A stretch of DNA of 64,000 bases, taken from Podarcis raffonei (lineage: Eukaryota; Chordata; Lepidosauria; Squamata; Lacertidae). A program made the position numbers and the translations under genes. The notes beneath the pieces are model-generated. The model saw only the letters and a program-made list of their open reading frames with translations, ran no database searches and was not told where the DNA came from. Of the stretch, positions 54,201-63,499 are shown one piece after another (the first letter of the stretch is position 1; each line of letters begins with the position of its first letter). The DNA is taken from contig NC_070615.1 in assembly GCF_027172205.1 (NCBI RefSeq), positions 39,788,501 through 39,852,500 on the forward strand, given 5' to 3'.

Positions 54201-56547
54201 ACTTAACCCGAGGTACTACTGTACAAAAAACACCCTCACACTTGTGATCTCCAGCAACTGGTGTCTGAATGCACACTACCTCTGATACTGGAAGCAAGAA
54301 AGCTATAATATGCCTATTAGTCACCAACAGCCTTATCCTTCACAAATTTGTCTGATCCCCCTTTAAGGCTGTCCAAATTGGTGGGTATCACCACATTATT
54401 GTGGTAGTAGAGAAAGAACAGATAACTGAAAGGAGAGGTCATAACCGCCCCAAAGAACCTGTGTGGCGTAGTGCTTGGAACATCAGACTAGGACCTGAAA
54501 GACCGGGGTTCAAATCCCCACTCAAACATGAGTGGGGATTTGAAATCCCCACTTCTTACATTTCTCCATGGTAAGAACCGTGTATTTATTTCTACTCTCT
54601 GCTTCCAAGTTTATTTATCCTGTCCTCTTATCCCAAAAGTCTTTGGTGAGGAGCTTTATGACAAAAGGTTTTCAAAAATTTAAAGACACAATGTTGACTG
54701 GGTCACCCCTACTTACATGCTTACTGACATTCTCAAAGAATGCTAAAAGTTTCAAATTCTCATTCAGCCATGAATTTTGGGTGAGCTACACTTTCCCAGC
54801 CCAACCCAACCTACCTAGAGGTCCCAGGCCCTAAGGAAGTTAGATTAGCCTCAACCAGAGCCAGGGCCTTTTCAACACTGGCTCCGGCCTGGTGGAACGC
54901 TCTGTCTCATGAGACCAGGGCCCTGCAGGATTGGATTTCTTTCCACAGGGCCTGTAAGACAGAGTTGTTCCGCCTAGCCATTGGCTTAGAATCAATTTGA
55001 TTCCCTCCCCCTCTTTCTTTTTTCCTTTCTCCTCCTGTGAAGAGGCTGCATCTTAATGTTTTAATGTAGTATTTTAATCTTGTTTTTAAGTTGCATTTTA
55101 ATCAACTTGTTTTTATTATTGGTTGTTAGCCACCCTGAGCCCGGTCTTGGCTGGGGAGGGCGGGGTATAAATAATTTATCTATTATTATTATCCCATCGG
55201 GCACTCTTAATGCTAAAATGGGGGCAGGGGAGGGCAAGGGAGAGGGAAGCAAAATCACACATGACACTCTGACCTTACTGGAGGACAGGTGGGATAAAAA
55301 CAAACTACATAAGAAATGGCAAATAGCAAGTTCTATTTAGAAGCTACCTTTGCTTCCTGTTTAATCTTTGCTTTCTTGAAACTGGGCTCTTCTTCACAGG
55401 CTTTGGCACCTCTGTTCTCCCGGTCCTCCTTCTTTTTCTTCTTGATGTGCTGCCTGCTGTCATTTTCAGATCTGCCATCTTCCCAGCTCACTACATGGTC
55501 TTGCGCCTTTTTGGATTTGGGGGCGTTCTTAGTCCTCTTTGTTGCTGACCAGCTCTCATTTGTAGCCACATCTCCATCATCCTCCAAGAGAGCTGGATGA
55601 TCGCTTGCAACTTTGGTTTGGGTTTTCCTCTTCATTTTCTTCTTCACTTTGCTGTCTCGTTCAGAGTTTGAGATCAGACCTGTTTTCTCCTTGCCATTGC
55701 TTGGCTTTGTTTTAGATTTTTGTTTTGGTTGGCTTTCAATAGAAACACAAGACTGATTTTCCTGGTTATCCTCTGATGTCAGAAGAGGTTGCTTTCTTTT
55801 CTTTTTCTTCCTCTTCTTCTTCATTACTTTGCTTTCTTCTTCTGATACATTGGCTGTGCCCTCTAGATGCTGTTGAAAACCAAGAGCTCTCTTCTTGCAA
55901 CCTAATTCTTCTTCTAACTGGTGTACAGTGTTGGCAATACCTTTTTCTTTTAAGCAGCAAACTTTTTTTTTCTTTACAATATCCCTGTCACCTGCAGCAT
56001 TTCGGACAAGAGTCTGAAACATTGTCTCCTGGGAAATGGTTTTTTGTTTTTTGGAGACGTGTTTTACAGGCTCATCCTCATCTTCTCCACTAAGTTGTAT
56101 TACACAGTGAGCAAGTTTGGTTTTTTTCTTCTTCTTCTTTTTCTTTGCAGGAAATCCATCACCCACTCCATCACTGTCTGGAATATCCCTTTTGTGTTTC
56201 TTACTAATGAAAAAAGGGGCTTCCTGCTGTTCTATTGGCAGCTCTTTACTAGAAGTCTCACAATCACCATCTTGATTACAAGAAAATCTTTGTGTTCCTT
56301 TTCTCTTGAGCTTCTTAGGCATTTCATCAGTTTCTTTTAATAATTTTGAATCTGAACTGCTTTCTATAACAATAGGAAGGTTTGTACAACCTTTGCTCTT
56401 CAATTTGGAAGCATTTTTCTTCATTGAATCTATCTGATCTGAACCCTCTCCATTTACCAAGCGCTTCTTTTTCTTTGCCTTGACTTTGGTTTGTAAATCA
56501 TAATAGCCATTTTCTTCTATTATAACAGCTGCCTGGTTTCTAACCAT
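47970..56547 (-). CDS. KNOP1: KNOP1, lysine-rich nucleolar protein (4 coding exons, spliced span)
   Basis: KNOP1 (C16orf88) is a nucleolar protein made of lysine-rich low-complexity sequence ending in a conserved SMAP-type domain. Coding exons 56547-55348, 53728-53660, 52191-52114 and 48281-47970 join in phase 0 for 552 residues (human about 458). The long exon carries repeated basic tracts such as KAKKKKR, KKKRKKKKRK and KKKMKRK alternating with Ser/acidic stretches. The C-terminus KKGNCDEIQIDK, LRRQALQEEIDRESGK, FGQWTTATFE, KFLRLMGGFK and SRSIKFED matches the family's most conserved block. The start at 56547 is the first in-frame ATG of the exon, with G at -3 and +4. It follows a short out-of-frame upstream ORF. 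The N-terminus does not obviously match the human start, so that end is less certain. It is convergent with VPS35L and divergent from IQCK. Confidence 0.92.
48941..49075. mobile_element. Palindromic hAT-like MITE abutting a SINE
   Basis: caggcgtgaggaccatttgg opposite tctggagggttagagattcc. Its right end runs into the SINE head at 49079. Confidence 0.6.
49079..49252 (+). mobile_element. tRNA-headed SINE
   Basis: ggctcagtggtagagtatgt head, agccacggccagtcagaata, and aataaggcagcttcctatgc tail. Confidence 0.72.
50510..50646. mobile_element. Palindromic hAT MITE
   Basis: caggctccctcaaactcggc opposite gccgagtttgaggaagcctg. Flanks ctctaggc and ctctagat match at 6 of 8 bases. Confidence 0.8.
50709..50848 (-). 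mobile_element. tRNA-headed SINE with CR1-like tail
   Basis: Reverse: ggatagctcagttggtagag head, gtgggtttgagcgccacat, tail ttggactaggtgacccttgt. Confidence 0.78.
52114..52191 (-). CDS. KNOP1: KNOP1 exon 4
   Basis: 78 nt, 26 codons, LRRQALQEEIDRESGKMKTV then KEEGES. The acceptor is atgccag and the donor gtaagc. The segment ALQEEIDRESGK is a strong match to mammalian KNOP1. Confidence 0.93.
52192..53659 (-). other. KNOP1 intron 3 (1.5 kb)
   Basis: Mostly unique sequence. A remnant at 53400-53480 contains a short direct repeat (ccacatagtcactaac twice). The 110- and 115-codon frames overlap on opposite strands and look random. Confidence 0.5.
53660..53728 (-). CDS. KNOP1: KNOP1 exon 3
   Basis: 69 nt, 23 codons, EEDEEIKVVAFKKGNCDEIQ then IDK. 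The acceptor is gtttttcag and the donor gtacaa. It begins the conserved C-terminal domain. Confidence 0.92.
53998..54221. mobile_element. Tigger-like MITE
   Basis: cagtggtaccttgggttaca opposite acccgaggtactactg, flanked by TA (53996-53997, 54222-54223). Inserted in an older interspersed repeat. Confidence 0.85.
54455..54800 (+). mobile_element. Sauria-type SINE interrupted by LINE-like sequence
   Basis: The head gtgtggcgtagtgcttggaa and ggggttcaaatccccactca are followed near 54545 by about 210 bp whose minus strand reads LLAFFENVSKHVSRGDPVNI, an RT-like block. The SINE resumes at about 54756 with tcattcagccatgaattttg. Confidence 0.55.
54830..55195 (+). mobile_element. CR1/L2-type LINE 3' end
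   Basis: The plus strand reads ARAFSTLAPAWWNALSHETR and RACKTELFRLAI, the ORF2 tail. It is followed by gttgttagccaccctgagcc, gggcggggtataaataat and a TTA tail. Confidence 0.75.
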
Positions 56548-56614
56548 AGCGTTAACTTTAATATTTATCTGCACAGATCTATCAGTTTTGTTCCTTGCAT
56601 CCTTTATGACTATT
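55348..56614 (-). CDS. KNOP1: KNOP1 exon 2, long lysine-rich exon
   Basis: The exon runs from acceptor tttttcag (AG at 56616-56615) to the donor gtagct after ...KQEAK. It is open throughout. Coding probably begins at 56547, so the first 67 nt are 5' UTR. It contains most of the basic low-complexity sequence, an acidic patch GEDEDEP, and Ser/acidic stretches that resemble casein kinase 2 targets. Confidence 0.9.
56565..56600 (-). promoter_or_regulatory. KNOP1 upstream ORF, 11 codons
   Basis: This short ATG-to-TAA frame, MQGTKLIDLCR, lies in the exon 2 leader 18 nt before the presumed KNOP1 start and out of frame with it. If exon 1 is noncoding, as it appears, scanning ribosomes would meet this ATG first. 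A translational effect is inference. Confidence 0.4.
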
Positions 56615-58830
56615 CTGAAAAACAAAAAGCAGACACCCATTTACCAAGTAGTAACTTACCACAGTGGTATCATTATAGTTTAGCAAGATGTGAACAAGCT
56701 TAGCCTCCCTCCAGGTTTGTGTGTTCCTCTCTCCCTTCTCCCATGAGAAGAATAATGCTTTTTTGCTGAAACACATTAGGCTACTAATAATTTATCAGCA
56801 ACTTGAGACACGGTCTCTCTTTTTTGGCAGCTATTTCCATGCTTGACACATTTTCTGCTGCAGGGGAAGCAGATGATCTCTACACTCTTAAATAAGTTAA
56901 ATAAGTAGCACTGTCCTTCATTGCAAGCAATTCCAGTGACATTCTTTGTAACAGCGGACTGTGGGCATACAGCCAAATTAGAGAGCTTTAAATGGGAATT
57001 ATGCAATTTCATGAAGGATAAGGTGGTCAATGGCAACTAGTCATGATTTCTGTATGTACTATATCCAGAATCAGAGGCAACAGGCCTCTGAATGACCATT
57101 TCTGAGGTGACAACAACAGGAGTGTTTTTACTCTCATGTCCTGCTTGCCATAGGCATCCAAATGGCTGCTGTAAATATAAGATGCCTTCCAACCCTACAA
57201 TTCTATGATAGTTGGGGCACTTGGACTGATCCAGCACGGCTCCTCTTGTGCTCTTATATTTAACAGTGCAAAAGGAGTCAGACAGGAAGGTATACAGAAA
57301 AAAATAGTGTTAAAGGCACATATTCACGAACACTTCATACATACTGGGTCTCTTTCCCCCCATCTTATCACACATTTCCATGTGGACAAACAATATGCGT
57401 TCCCACCCTTATTTATTAGGTAAGATTTCTTCCTTTTCCTTCACCACAAGGTGACTTATAGCAATAAAATGTGTAATTATAAATCAAATAAAAGTTACAA
57501 CCCTATGCAAGATAACGAAAACAGTTCCACATAGAAAACAATTAAAAACAACTTCGTATTAAAAAAAACAAACACAGGTAAAAATAGTTCAGATGCAGGC
57601 TGGAATAAGGACCTCAATTTAAAAGGCTTGTTGGATGGTCAACAAGACAGCAGATGCCAAAAGGACAGCAGAGGCAGCACTTGCCTAGTAGTTAATGGCA
57701 GAGAATTCAAAAGGGGGGGTGCCACCACGCTAAAGGCCCTGTGGGACAGACCTCCTGTAAAGATGGTACCTGCATGAAGCCCTCTTCGGAAGAGCACAGT
57801 GGCAGGCTGGGCATATATGGGGTGTGACAATCTTTTAGGTATCCTGGTCTCAAACCAGGAGCAGCACCAGAAGAACAAGTCTTTTCTGTAGTTGCTCCGT
57901 GTTTGTGGAACGCTCTCCCCCAGAGAGGCTTATTTATTTTTCATACAATTTATACACTGTTTGTTCGTTCTTTTTAAAGCTGTTTACAAAAAGACAAAAT
58001 GATAAAATCTAAATGTAAATAAATCACGACCATGCTTTTAAAACCATACGTTGTTGCATTTCTTTAGGCACACAGAATTTAGTCTGTGGCTCATATGCTT
58101 ATGGCTTGCACTCTTTATAAGAATATTTGAGGTTATTACCCTTCTATTATTGTCTATGCTGGGTTGCCCAACCACTGCTACTGTCCCCTTTCTTTTAGCA
58201 GATCAAGATGATCAGGTGACAGCAAAAACTGCAAGGTTTTTAGCGGGGGCAATTAGAATAAGGTCTATTATTTGATTATTGATGTAACCTCCCCAAAAAT
58301 GTATTTTCTATAGTTAAGTTTTCACCTCTCTCGTCAGTATGTTTTATTTTATTTTATTGCTATGACTAGTGGCTGATGCAAAATAAAGATTCTTCTGATT
58401 CTGATCAGGTGAAAATGTTTCTCTTCTCCCAGGCCTTTGGCTACTTACTTAAACCACCTGTGGCCTTTCAAAAAAAATGTGTGTGTGTGTGATTATTTTA
58501 TTACGTTACGTATTCCTGCGTTGTTGTTGCTTTTTCTGCCGCCTTGAGACCCTCGGATGAAGGACGGTATAAAAAAATAAATGAAACTTAATGACATGGA
58601 CATCAGGACTCTCCTAATCTTGCTGGACTCCCAACTCCTCCCACGGCAGCCTCGGCCATGAGCCACGCGGCCTGGGAGTGAGGAGAGCCGGGAGGCCGGC
58701 AGCATCTGGAAGGCCGCGGTTGTCCCCCCACCCCACCGCTGCTTGGGGGTCACGGGCCTCCCAGCCCTACGGAAGCCAACGCCTCCCCTCACCCCACAGA
58801 AACCGACCCCTCCCCCCACCGCCACTCACC
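56615..58830 (-). other. KNOP1 intron 1 (2.2 kb)
   Basis: 57060-57260 holds diverged reverse repeat copies. 57690-57880 on the minus strand reads RAFSVVAPPLLNSLP, and 57899-57930 on the plus strand reads CLWNALPQRG, two LINE tails. 58050-58400 looks like another LINE 3' end (aataaagattcttctgattc). 58480-58492 is a short GT tract. Confidence 0.5.
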
Positions 58831-58975
58831 TGTCCTGAGGAAGGAAAGCGGGGCCCGTTGGCCTGCCTGCCTCCTCCTACGACCCCAGCTCCTTCCCTCC
58901 CCTACCTGGGCGCCGCTTCTTCGAAAGCCGCGAAAACACTTCGCCTCGCTCGGCCTGACCCGGAAAGGAAAACAG
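58831..58975 (-). other. KNOP1: KNOP1 exon 1, noncoding leader (probable)
   Basis: On the minus strand a strong donor gtgagt starts at 58829, just past the exon end at 58830/58831, in GC-rich sequence. A second donor-like gtaggg lies near 58905. No ATG is seen in the leader, so exon 1 is probably untranslated. The transcription start is not determined, and the upper limit is a guess set by the IQCK start at 59070. Confidence 0.5.
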
Positions 58976-59069
58976 GCGCCGCGGCCTAGCGGGGAAACCG
59001 CCGCCGGGCGCCCGCGGCTTTGAGGTTGCCTAGCAACCGCTCCCCTTTCCTCCTCCTGCCGCGGCTGCT

Positions 59070-59115
59070 ATGGAGGAACTCCCGGCCCCCAACCTCTGGG
59101 AGCAAATCTGCGCAG
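59070..59115 (+). CDS. IQCK: IQCK exon 1 (start codon)
   Basis: MEELPAPNLWEQICA plus one base of a split Glu codon, followed by donor gtggga. It lies inside the CpG-rich promoter block. NLWEQIC is the recognisable family motif. Confidence 0.85.
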
Positions 59116-62100
59116 GTGGGAGACCCTCCTCTCCCCTCCCCCCCGCGTTGCCCCCCTTTTGCCCGCATCTTCGGCAATTGCCTCGGTGCAAATTGGGGGC
59201 GTGATTTACCCAGACCTTCCCTAGGAGCAGGGCCGGATTTAGGTTTGATGAGCCCCATATATACTGAAGGTAAAGGGGCCCTTTAACTGTCCAGCTGTCC
59301 TCTGTCAACAACAAATTGTCGCTGTTTTTTGTGTTGAATATATGCTATATGGTAATTTCTGGACCTAATAGGTCCATACACAACACAAAACACTGTTGCT
59401 GTATGTAGGTTTTATTTGTTTTGTTCTTTATCTTATATTTTGGAAATCTACATCCAGTTTTCCCCCCTTGAAATTTTTTTGTGGCCCCCAAGATAGCGGT
59501 GCCCTAAGCTATAGCTTTTTTAGCTTATAAGTGGTACCTCAGGTTACATACACTTCAGGTTAGATACGCTTCAGGTTACAGACTCCGCTAACACAGAAAT
59601 AGTATCTCGGGTTAAGAACTTTGCTTCAGGATGAGAACAGAAATCGTGCTCTGGCGGCGCGGTGGCAGCAGGAGGCCCCATTAACTAAAGTGGTGCTTCA
59701 GGTTAAGAACAGTTTCAGGTTAAGAACGGACCTCCGGAACGAATTAAGTACTTAACCTGAGGTACCACTGTATGTAAATCCGGCACTGCCTAGGAGCAAC
59801 GAAAACCTGACACTTTCACACACACCCTTTTCTTTTCTTTCTCCCCCTCCCCAGAATTTGAAGCAATGCAGCCTCCCCATCCTGACACTTTGGACCAGAA
59901 GAGGGAGGTTGTGCCTGAACCTAAGCAGGAGCCTGTAGTTACTTCCCAGGTAAAGACAATTGCTGTGTGAAGAAGCACTTTTTGTTTGTTATCCATCCTC
60001 TATCTTTCAACATTCAGCTTCATTTGGATGTCCATGCATCCTGGTGTTAGGAGAAAGTAAGAACCCCCCCCCCCACTTTCTCCTTGCCATGTCTAATTTT
60101 CTAAACTTCTATCATGTCACCTCTGGCTCGCTTTCCCCCTCAACTGAAATGTCCCCAATTCTGTATGGATTCAGTTCCTCTCCCTTGGTGTCAATCCTCC
60201 AGCTTCAAAGGCACTGTATCACCGAATAGAGGCTGCAGCAGAACAAAAGATGGGGATTGGAGGCTGACCTCATGTCCTGCGCCTGGGCTCCCTGTAGGAA
60301 ATGACTAGACATAGACTGTCAGTTTGATGTTTCCCAGTTCTTCTTATCTTCCTGAATATTCCTTACTTTGCAGATTTCATTGCAGGGACAAATCCAAGGT
60401 ATTCGTCTAATACTAAGTAGCAGGTGCTGTTTTGCACAGCTCTGTTCTCCACTTCACCTGGCAACATCCTCTTTACAAATCAGCATCACATGGAAATATG
60501 CATGGAATTCATCCTCTGTGTTCTTGTGTATTTGAACAAATCCTTCTTGATCAAGAGGATGAAGGAAGCGGGGTGGGGTGGGGAAACAAGGTTGAAGGTT
60601 GGTAATCCAGACTTGATGTTTCCATTTGTTCATATCATTTGAATCTCTGCAATTAATTCAGGTAGAGACTGGAGATCTCTGCAGAATCATGCCTTCCCCC
60701 TGGTAATCCAGAGATGTATACAGTGGTACCTCGGGTTACAGACGCTTTAGGTTACAGACTCTGCTAACCCAGAAATAGTACCTCGGGTTAAGAACTTTGC
60801 TTCAGGATGAGAACAGAAATCGTGCTCCAGCGGTAGCGGGAGACCCTGTTAGCTAAAGTGGTACCTCAGGTTAAGAACAGACCACCAGAATGAATTAAGT
60901 TCTTAACCTGAGGTACCACTGTAATTTGTTATGGGTGCTGATAGTTCTTAGGAAACCCCTATTCCCCTTGCAGAGTTACAGTTCCCAAAGTGGTTTTAAC
61001 AATCAGTCCCTCTTCTTAGGGAACTCTGGAAATTGAAGTTATGTAAAGCCAATAGGGATCTCCTATTGGCAGGGGGGACCCTGTTGTTGTTGCTGTCTCC
61101 AGCTACCGCCCAGTTGGCACAGACCAAGGACACTGCCTTCTTGGTGGTGGTTTCCTTTTCCTTTTCTTTTTTTTGAAATGTCCTTCCTGGTGAGATGTGT
61201 CTGCCTCCCTCATTGACTTTCAAGAGAAAATTTAAAACATTCTTAGGTATTTCAGTTGGTTAGAGCATGGTGGTAATAACACCAAGGTTGCAGATTTGAA
61301 CCCCATATGAGACACCTGTATATTCCTGCAGGGGGTTGGACTAGATGATCCTCAGAGCCCCTTCCAACTCTGCAGTTCTATGATTCCTGTTTGTCCAAGC
61401 ATTTGATGGCTATGAGATATTGGCCATCACAGCCATGAAATTAATAATTGTGAGAATATACTACTGTTTTTAAATGTGTTTAGATGCTCTAAAAGTTTTA
61501 GATGGTTTTCAATTGTGTTTGAATGATTTAAAAGTGTTTTATTCTATATTAAATTGTACTGCTTTAACATTTATGTTTGCTACCCTAGGCTCTTCTAGAA
61601 AGAGGGGTGTGATACAAATTTAAGAAATGAATAAGTGGGGATTTATTTGGAGCTGGATCTCCTGTCCATTTATAACATTCTGTTCACTGCACTTCAATAG
61701 CTCCAGGCTATGTTTTGAGTCTGGGTTCCTTTTTGGAATCAGCTTGTTAAAAATGTGTTGTTTTTGTAATTATACCAGGGTATTTATATTATTAAATTTG
61801 ATTTTAAGGAGGCTCCTGTAGGTGCTGAAACTTCACCAGATTTGAGTGGGGATCAGAGCAAATCACCTCTTACTGATGAATCGATTGCTGCAAAGACCCC
61901 TTCTCTCCTTTCCCTACCAACATCACCTGAGCTGCCTGACCTAAAAACCTGTAAGTCAGAGTACAGCTTATTTATTATTATTTATTATTATTTTATTATT
62001 TTATTATATCACCCTTCATCCGAAAATCATAGGGCGGTTCACAACATAAAGATACAAAATGAGAACACAAAATACATAATAAAAAACAAGAACAAAAACA

Positions 62101-62761
62101 AACCAATAATCCCCCTTCCAAAAGACATTTCAAAGGGCATAGAATGTTAATAAGCCAAAGGCCCAGTTAAAGAGAAACGTTTTTGCCTAGTGCCTAAAGA
62201 TCTGTAATGTAGGCGCTAGTCAAGCCTCCCGAGGGAGAGAATGCCACTAATGGGGAGCCACCAAAGAAAAGGCCCGTTCTTGTGTTGCCACCCTCTGGAC
62301 CTCACATGAAGATGGGCCTCAGGTGGCGATTGCAGGATCTGAGTCAGTTCACAAGGGGAGAGGCGGTCCTGAGCCATTTAAGGCTTTATAGGTTAAAACC
62401 AACACTTTGAATTGGGCCTGGAAACTAATTGGCAGCCAGTGCAGTCGCACCAGGATTAGCGTAATATGCTCAAACCGCCTTGCCCCAGCAAGCAACCTGG
62501 ACATACTTAATTAGAATTGTACTTTTGCAAGACAAAAAAATAGTAGTGAAATCAACCCGGGAGAGAGAGACCCTGAACCTGGCCATAATGGCTTGGCTGT
62601 GATGTGTGAACACAAACAATATCGCTGCTTAAAAATGAATTCTCAATAATAATTTTTGTCCAGGTACTCCAAGAGAATTATTGGAATGCTACATATTTCC
62701 TCTGCTTCTACCAGGAATGGCAGAACTGCTACATCAGGCTAAAAAGGAAAAATGTTTTGAG
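59070..62761 (+). CDS. IQCK: IQCK, first four coding exons (spliced span, 3' part outside window)
   Basis: IQCK encodes a small, poorly characterised IQ-motif protein; the calmodulin-binding IQ motif lies in exons beyond this window. Exons 59070-59115, 59855-59949, 61809-61950 and 62664-62761 join in frame for 127 codons. Diagnostic segments are NLWEQIC, KQEPVVT and, in the fourth exon, IFPLLLPGMAELLHQAKKEK followed by CFE, all close to the mammalian protein. The third exon is diverged. The start ATG has G at -3 and +4. The YIFPLLLPGM block resembles a Dpy-30-like helix pair, which is only a suggestion. The position next to KNOP1 matches the human order VPS35L-KNOP1-IQCK. Confidence 0.9.
59228..59788. 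mobile_element. hAT-type element with perfect 8-bp TSD
   Basis: cagggccggatttaggtttg opposite taaatccggcactg. TSD cctaggag at 59220-59227 and 59789-59796. It is interrupted by the MITE at 59528-59770. Confidence 0.88.
59528..59770. mobile_element. Tigger-like MITE nested in hAT element
   Basis: gtggtacctcaggttacata opposite ttaacctgaggtaccactg. The left tip is slightly altered; TA follows at 59771. It must postdate the hAT element around it. Confidence 0.83.
59855..59949 (+). CDS. IQCK: IQCK exon 2
   Basis: 95 nt. It completes Glu, then reads FEAMQPPHPDTLDQKREVVP and EPKQEPVVTSQ. The acceptor is ccccag and the donor gtaaag. Confidence 0.87.
60721..60921. mobile_element. Tigger-like MITE
   Basis: cagtggtacctcgggttaca opposite ttaacctgaggtaccactg, flanked by TA. 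Internally shorter than the other copies. Confidence 0.85.
61247..61386 (+). mobile_element. tRNA-headed SINE with CR1-like tail
   Basis: cagttggttagagcatggtg head, caaggttgcagatttgaacc, tail gggttggactagatgatcct ... ttctatgattc. Confidence 0.8.
61809..61950 (+). CDS. IQCK: IQCK exon 3
   Basis: 142 nt, EAPVGAETSPDLSGDQSKSP, LTDESIAAKTPSLLSLPTSP and ELPDLKT, plus the first base of a Cys codon. The acceptor is attttaag and the donor gtaagt. It is Ser/Pro-rich and poorly conserved, but its phase fits both neighbours. Confidence 0.78.
61951..62663 (+). other. IQCK intron 3 with LINE remnant
   Basis: A TTA-rich tail and tatcacccttcatccg, then 62010-62500 with gaattgggcctggaaactaa and ggcagccagtgcagtcgcac. 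This is a reversed CR1/L2-like LINE 3' region. Confidence 0.6.
62664..62761 (+). CDS. IQCK: IQCK exon 4
   Basis: 98 nt. It completes Cys, then reads TPRELLECYIFPLLLPGMAE and LLHQAKKEKCFE. The acceptor is ttgtccag and the donor gtcagt. This is the most conserved IQCK segment in the window. Confidence 0.92.
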
Positions 62762-62850
62762 GTCAGTTTTCGGTGATTAATTTGTTTTCTGAAATGTAAT
62801 GATTTATTTTAAACTATTACTCTGTACCTACTTGACTGTAGTTCTCAAGA

Positions 62851-62919
62851 CAGCTTATAGTATTATTATATACCAGCTTATAGTATTATTATATACCAGC
62901 TTATAGTATTATTATGTAG
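62851..62919. repeat. 23-bp tandem repeat, three copies
   Basis: A unit beginning cagcttatagtattattata is repeated exactly at 62851 and 62874, with a slightly changed third copy at 62897. Confidence 0.93.
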
Positions 62920-63360
62920 CAGCCTTCCCCAGTCCAGTGACTGAAAGATGTTTTCAACAACTTCCTTCATCCTTGACCATGTTGTCTGGGGCTGATGAGA
63001 GCTGTCAGCCAAAACATCTGGAGGGCACCAGGTTGGGGGAGACTGGTCTATAGGATGGCCATGATAAGTGAGGTCTCTCTGTGTGAGAGCAGCTGTGCCT
63101 CCAAATGCAGGCAAATTACAGAGGATGAACATCACTATCCTGCATTGCTTGTGAATTTCTCCAGAGGGATCAGGCTAGCCTCTGTTGCATATAGAACACT
63201 GGGCTCCTGACAGATCTTTCTTTAGAAGATTCAGCCATTTATTATACAGTCATAAGATCCAATATTTATTTTATATCCTGCCTTTTGATCTAGTGATCCC
63301 CAAAGTGGCTTACAATAGATTGCAGTGATACACACACACACACAAAACAAGCCCTTAAAC

Positions 63361-63499
63361 CAGGTGTGGGAGAACCTTTTGTCCTCTGTATGTTGCTGAA
63401 CTACAACTCCTATCATCCCTGGCCTTTGGCCATGCTTGCCGGGACAGATAGAAGTTGTAGTTTGGCAACATATAGAGGTCCAGAGGTTCTCCAAACCTG
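63361..63499. mobile_element. Palindromic hAT MITE
   Basis: caggtgtgggagaacctttt opposite gaggttctccaaacctg. Flanks ccttaaac and ctttaaac match at 7 of 8 bases. Confidence 0.82.

Larger units (their letters stand above)
53729..55347 (-). other. KNOP1 intron 2 (1.6 kb), layered repeats
   Basis: A repeat copy (53915-54360) is split by a Tigger-like MITE (53998-54221). A SINE (54455-54800) is split by a LINE-like block. A CR1/L2-type LINE tail (54830-55195) follows. Confidence 0.6.
58620..59200. promoter_or_regulatory. Shared GC/CpG-rich promoter of KNOP1 (-) and IQCK (+)
   Basis: A stretch of about 580 bp rich in GC and CpG separates the KNOP1 first-exon donor (58829) from the IQCK start codon (59070), so the two genes are head to head within about 240 bp. 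No TATA box is evident, which fits a CpG-island bidirectional promoter. The sharing of regulation is inferred from spacing. Confidence 0.7.
59116..59854 (+). other. IQCK intron 1
   Basis: Nearly all of this intron (59228-59788) is one hAT-type element with a nested Tigger-like MITE. Confidence 0.7.
59950..61808 (+). other. IQCK intron 2 (1.9 kb)
   Basis: It contains a Tigger-like MITE (60721-60921), a palindromic MITE centre fragment (60945-61060) and a SINE (61247-61386). The rest is unclassified. Confidence 0.6.
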
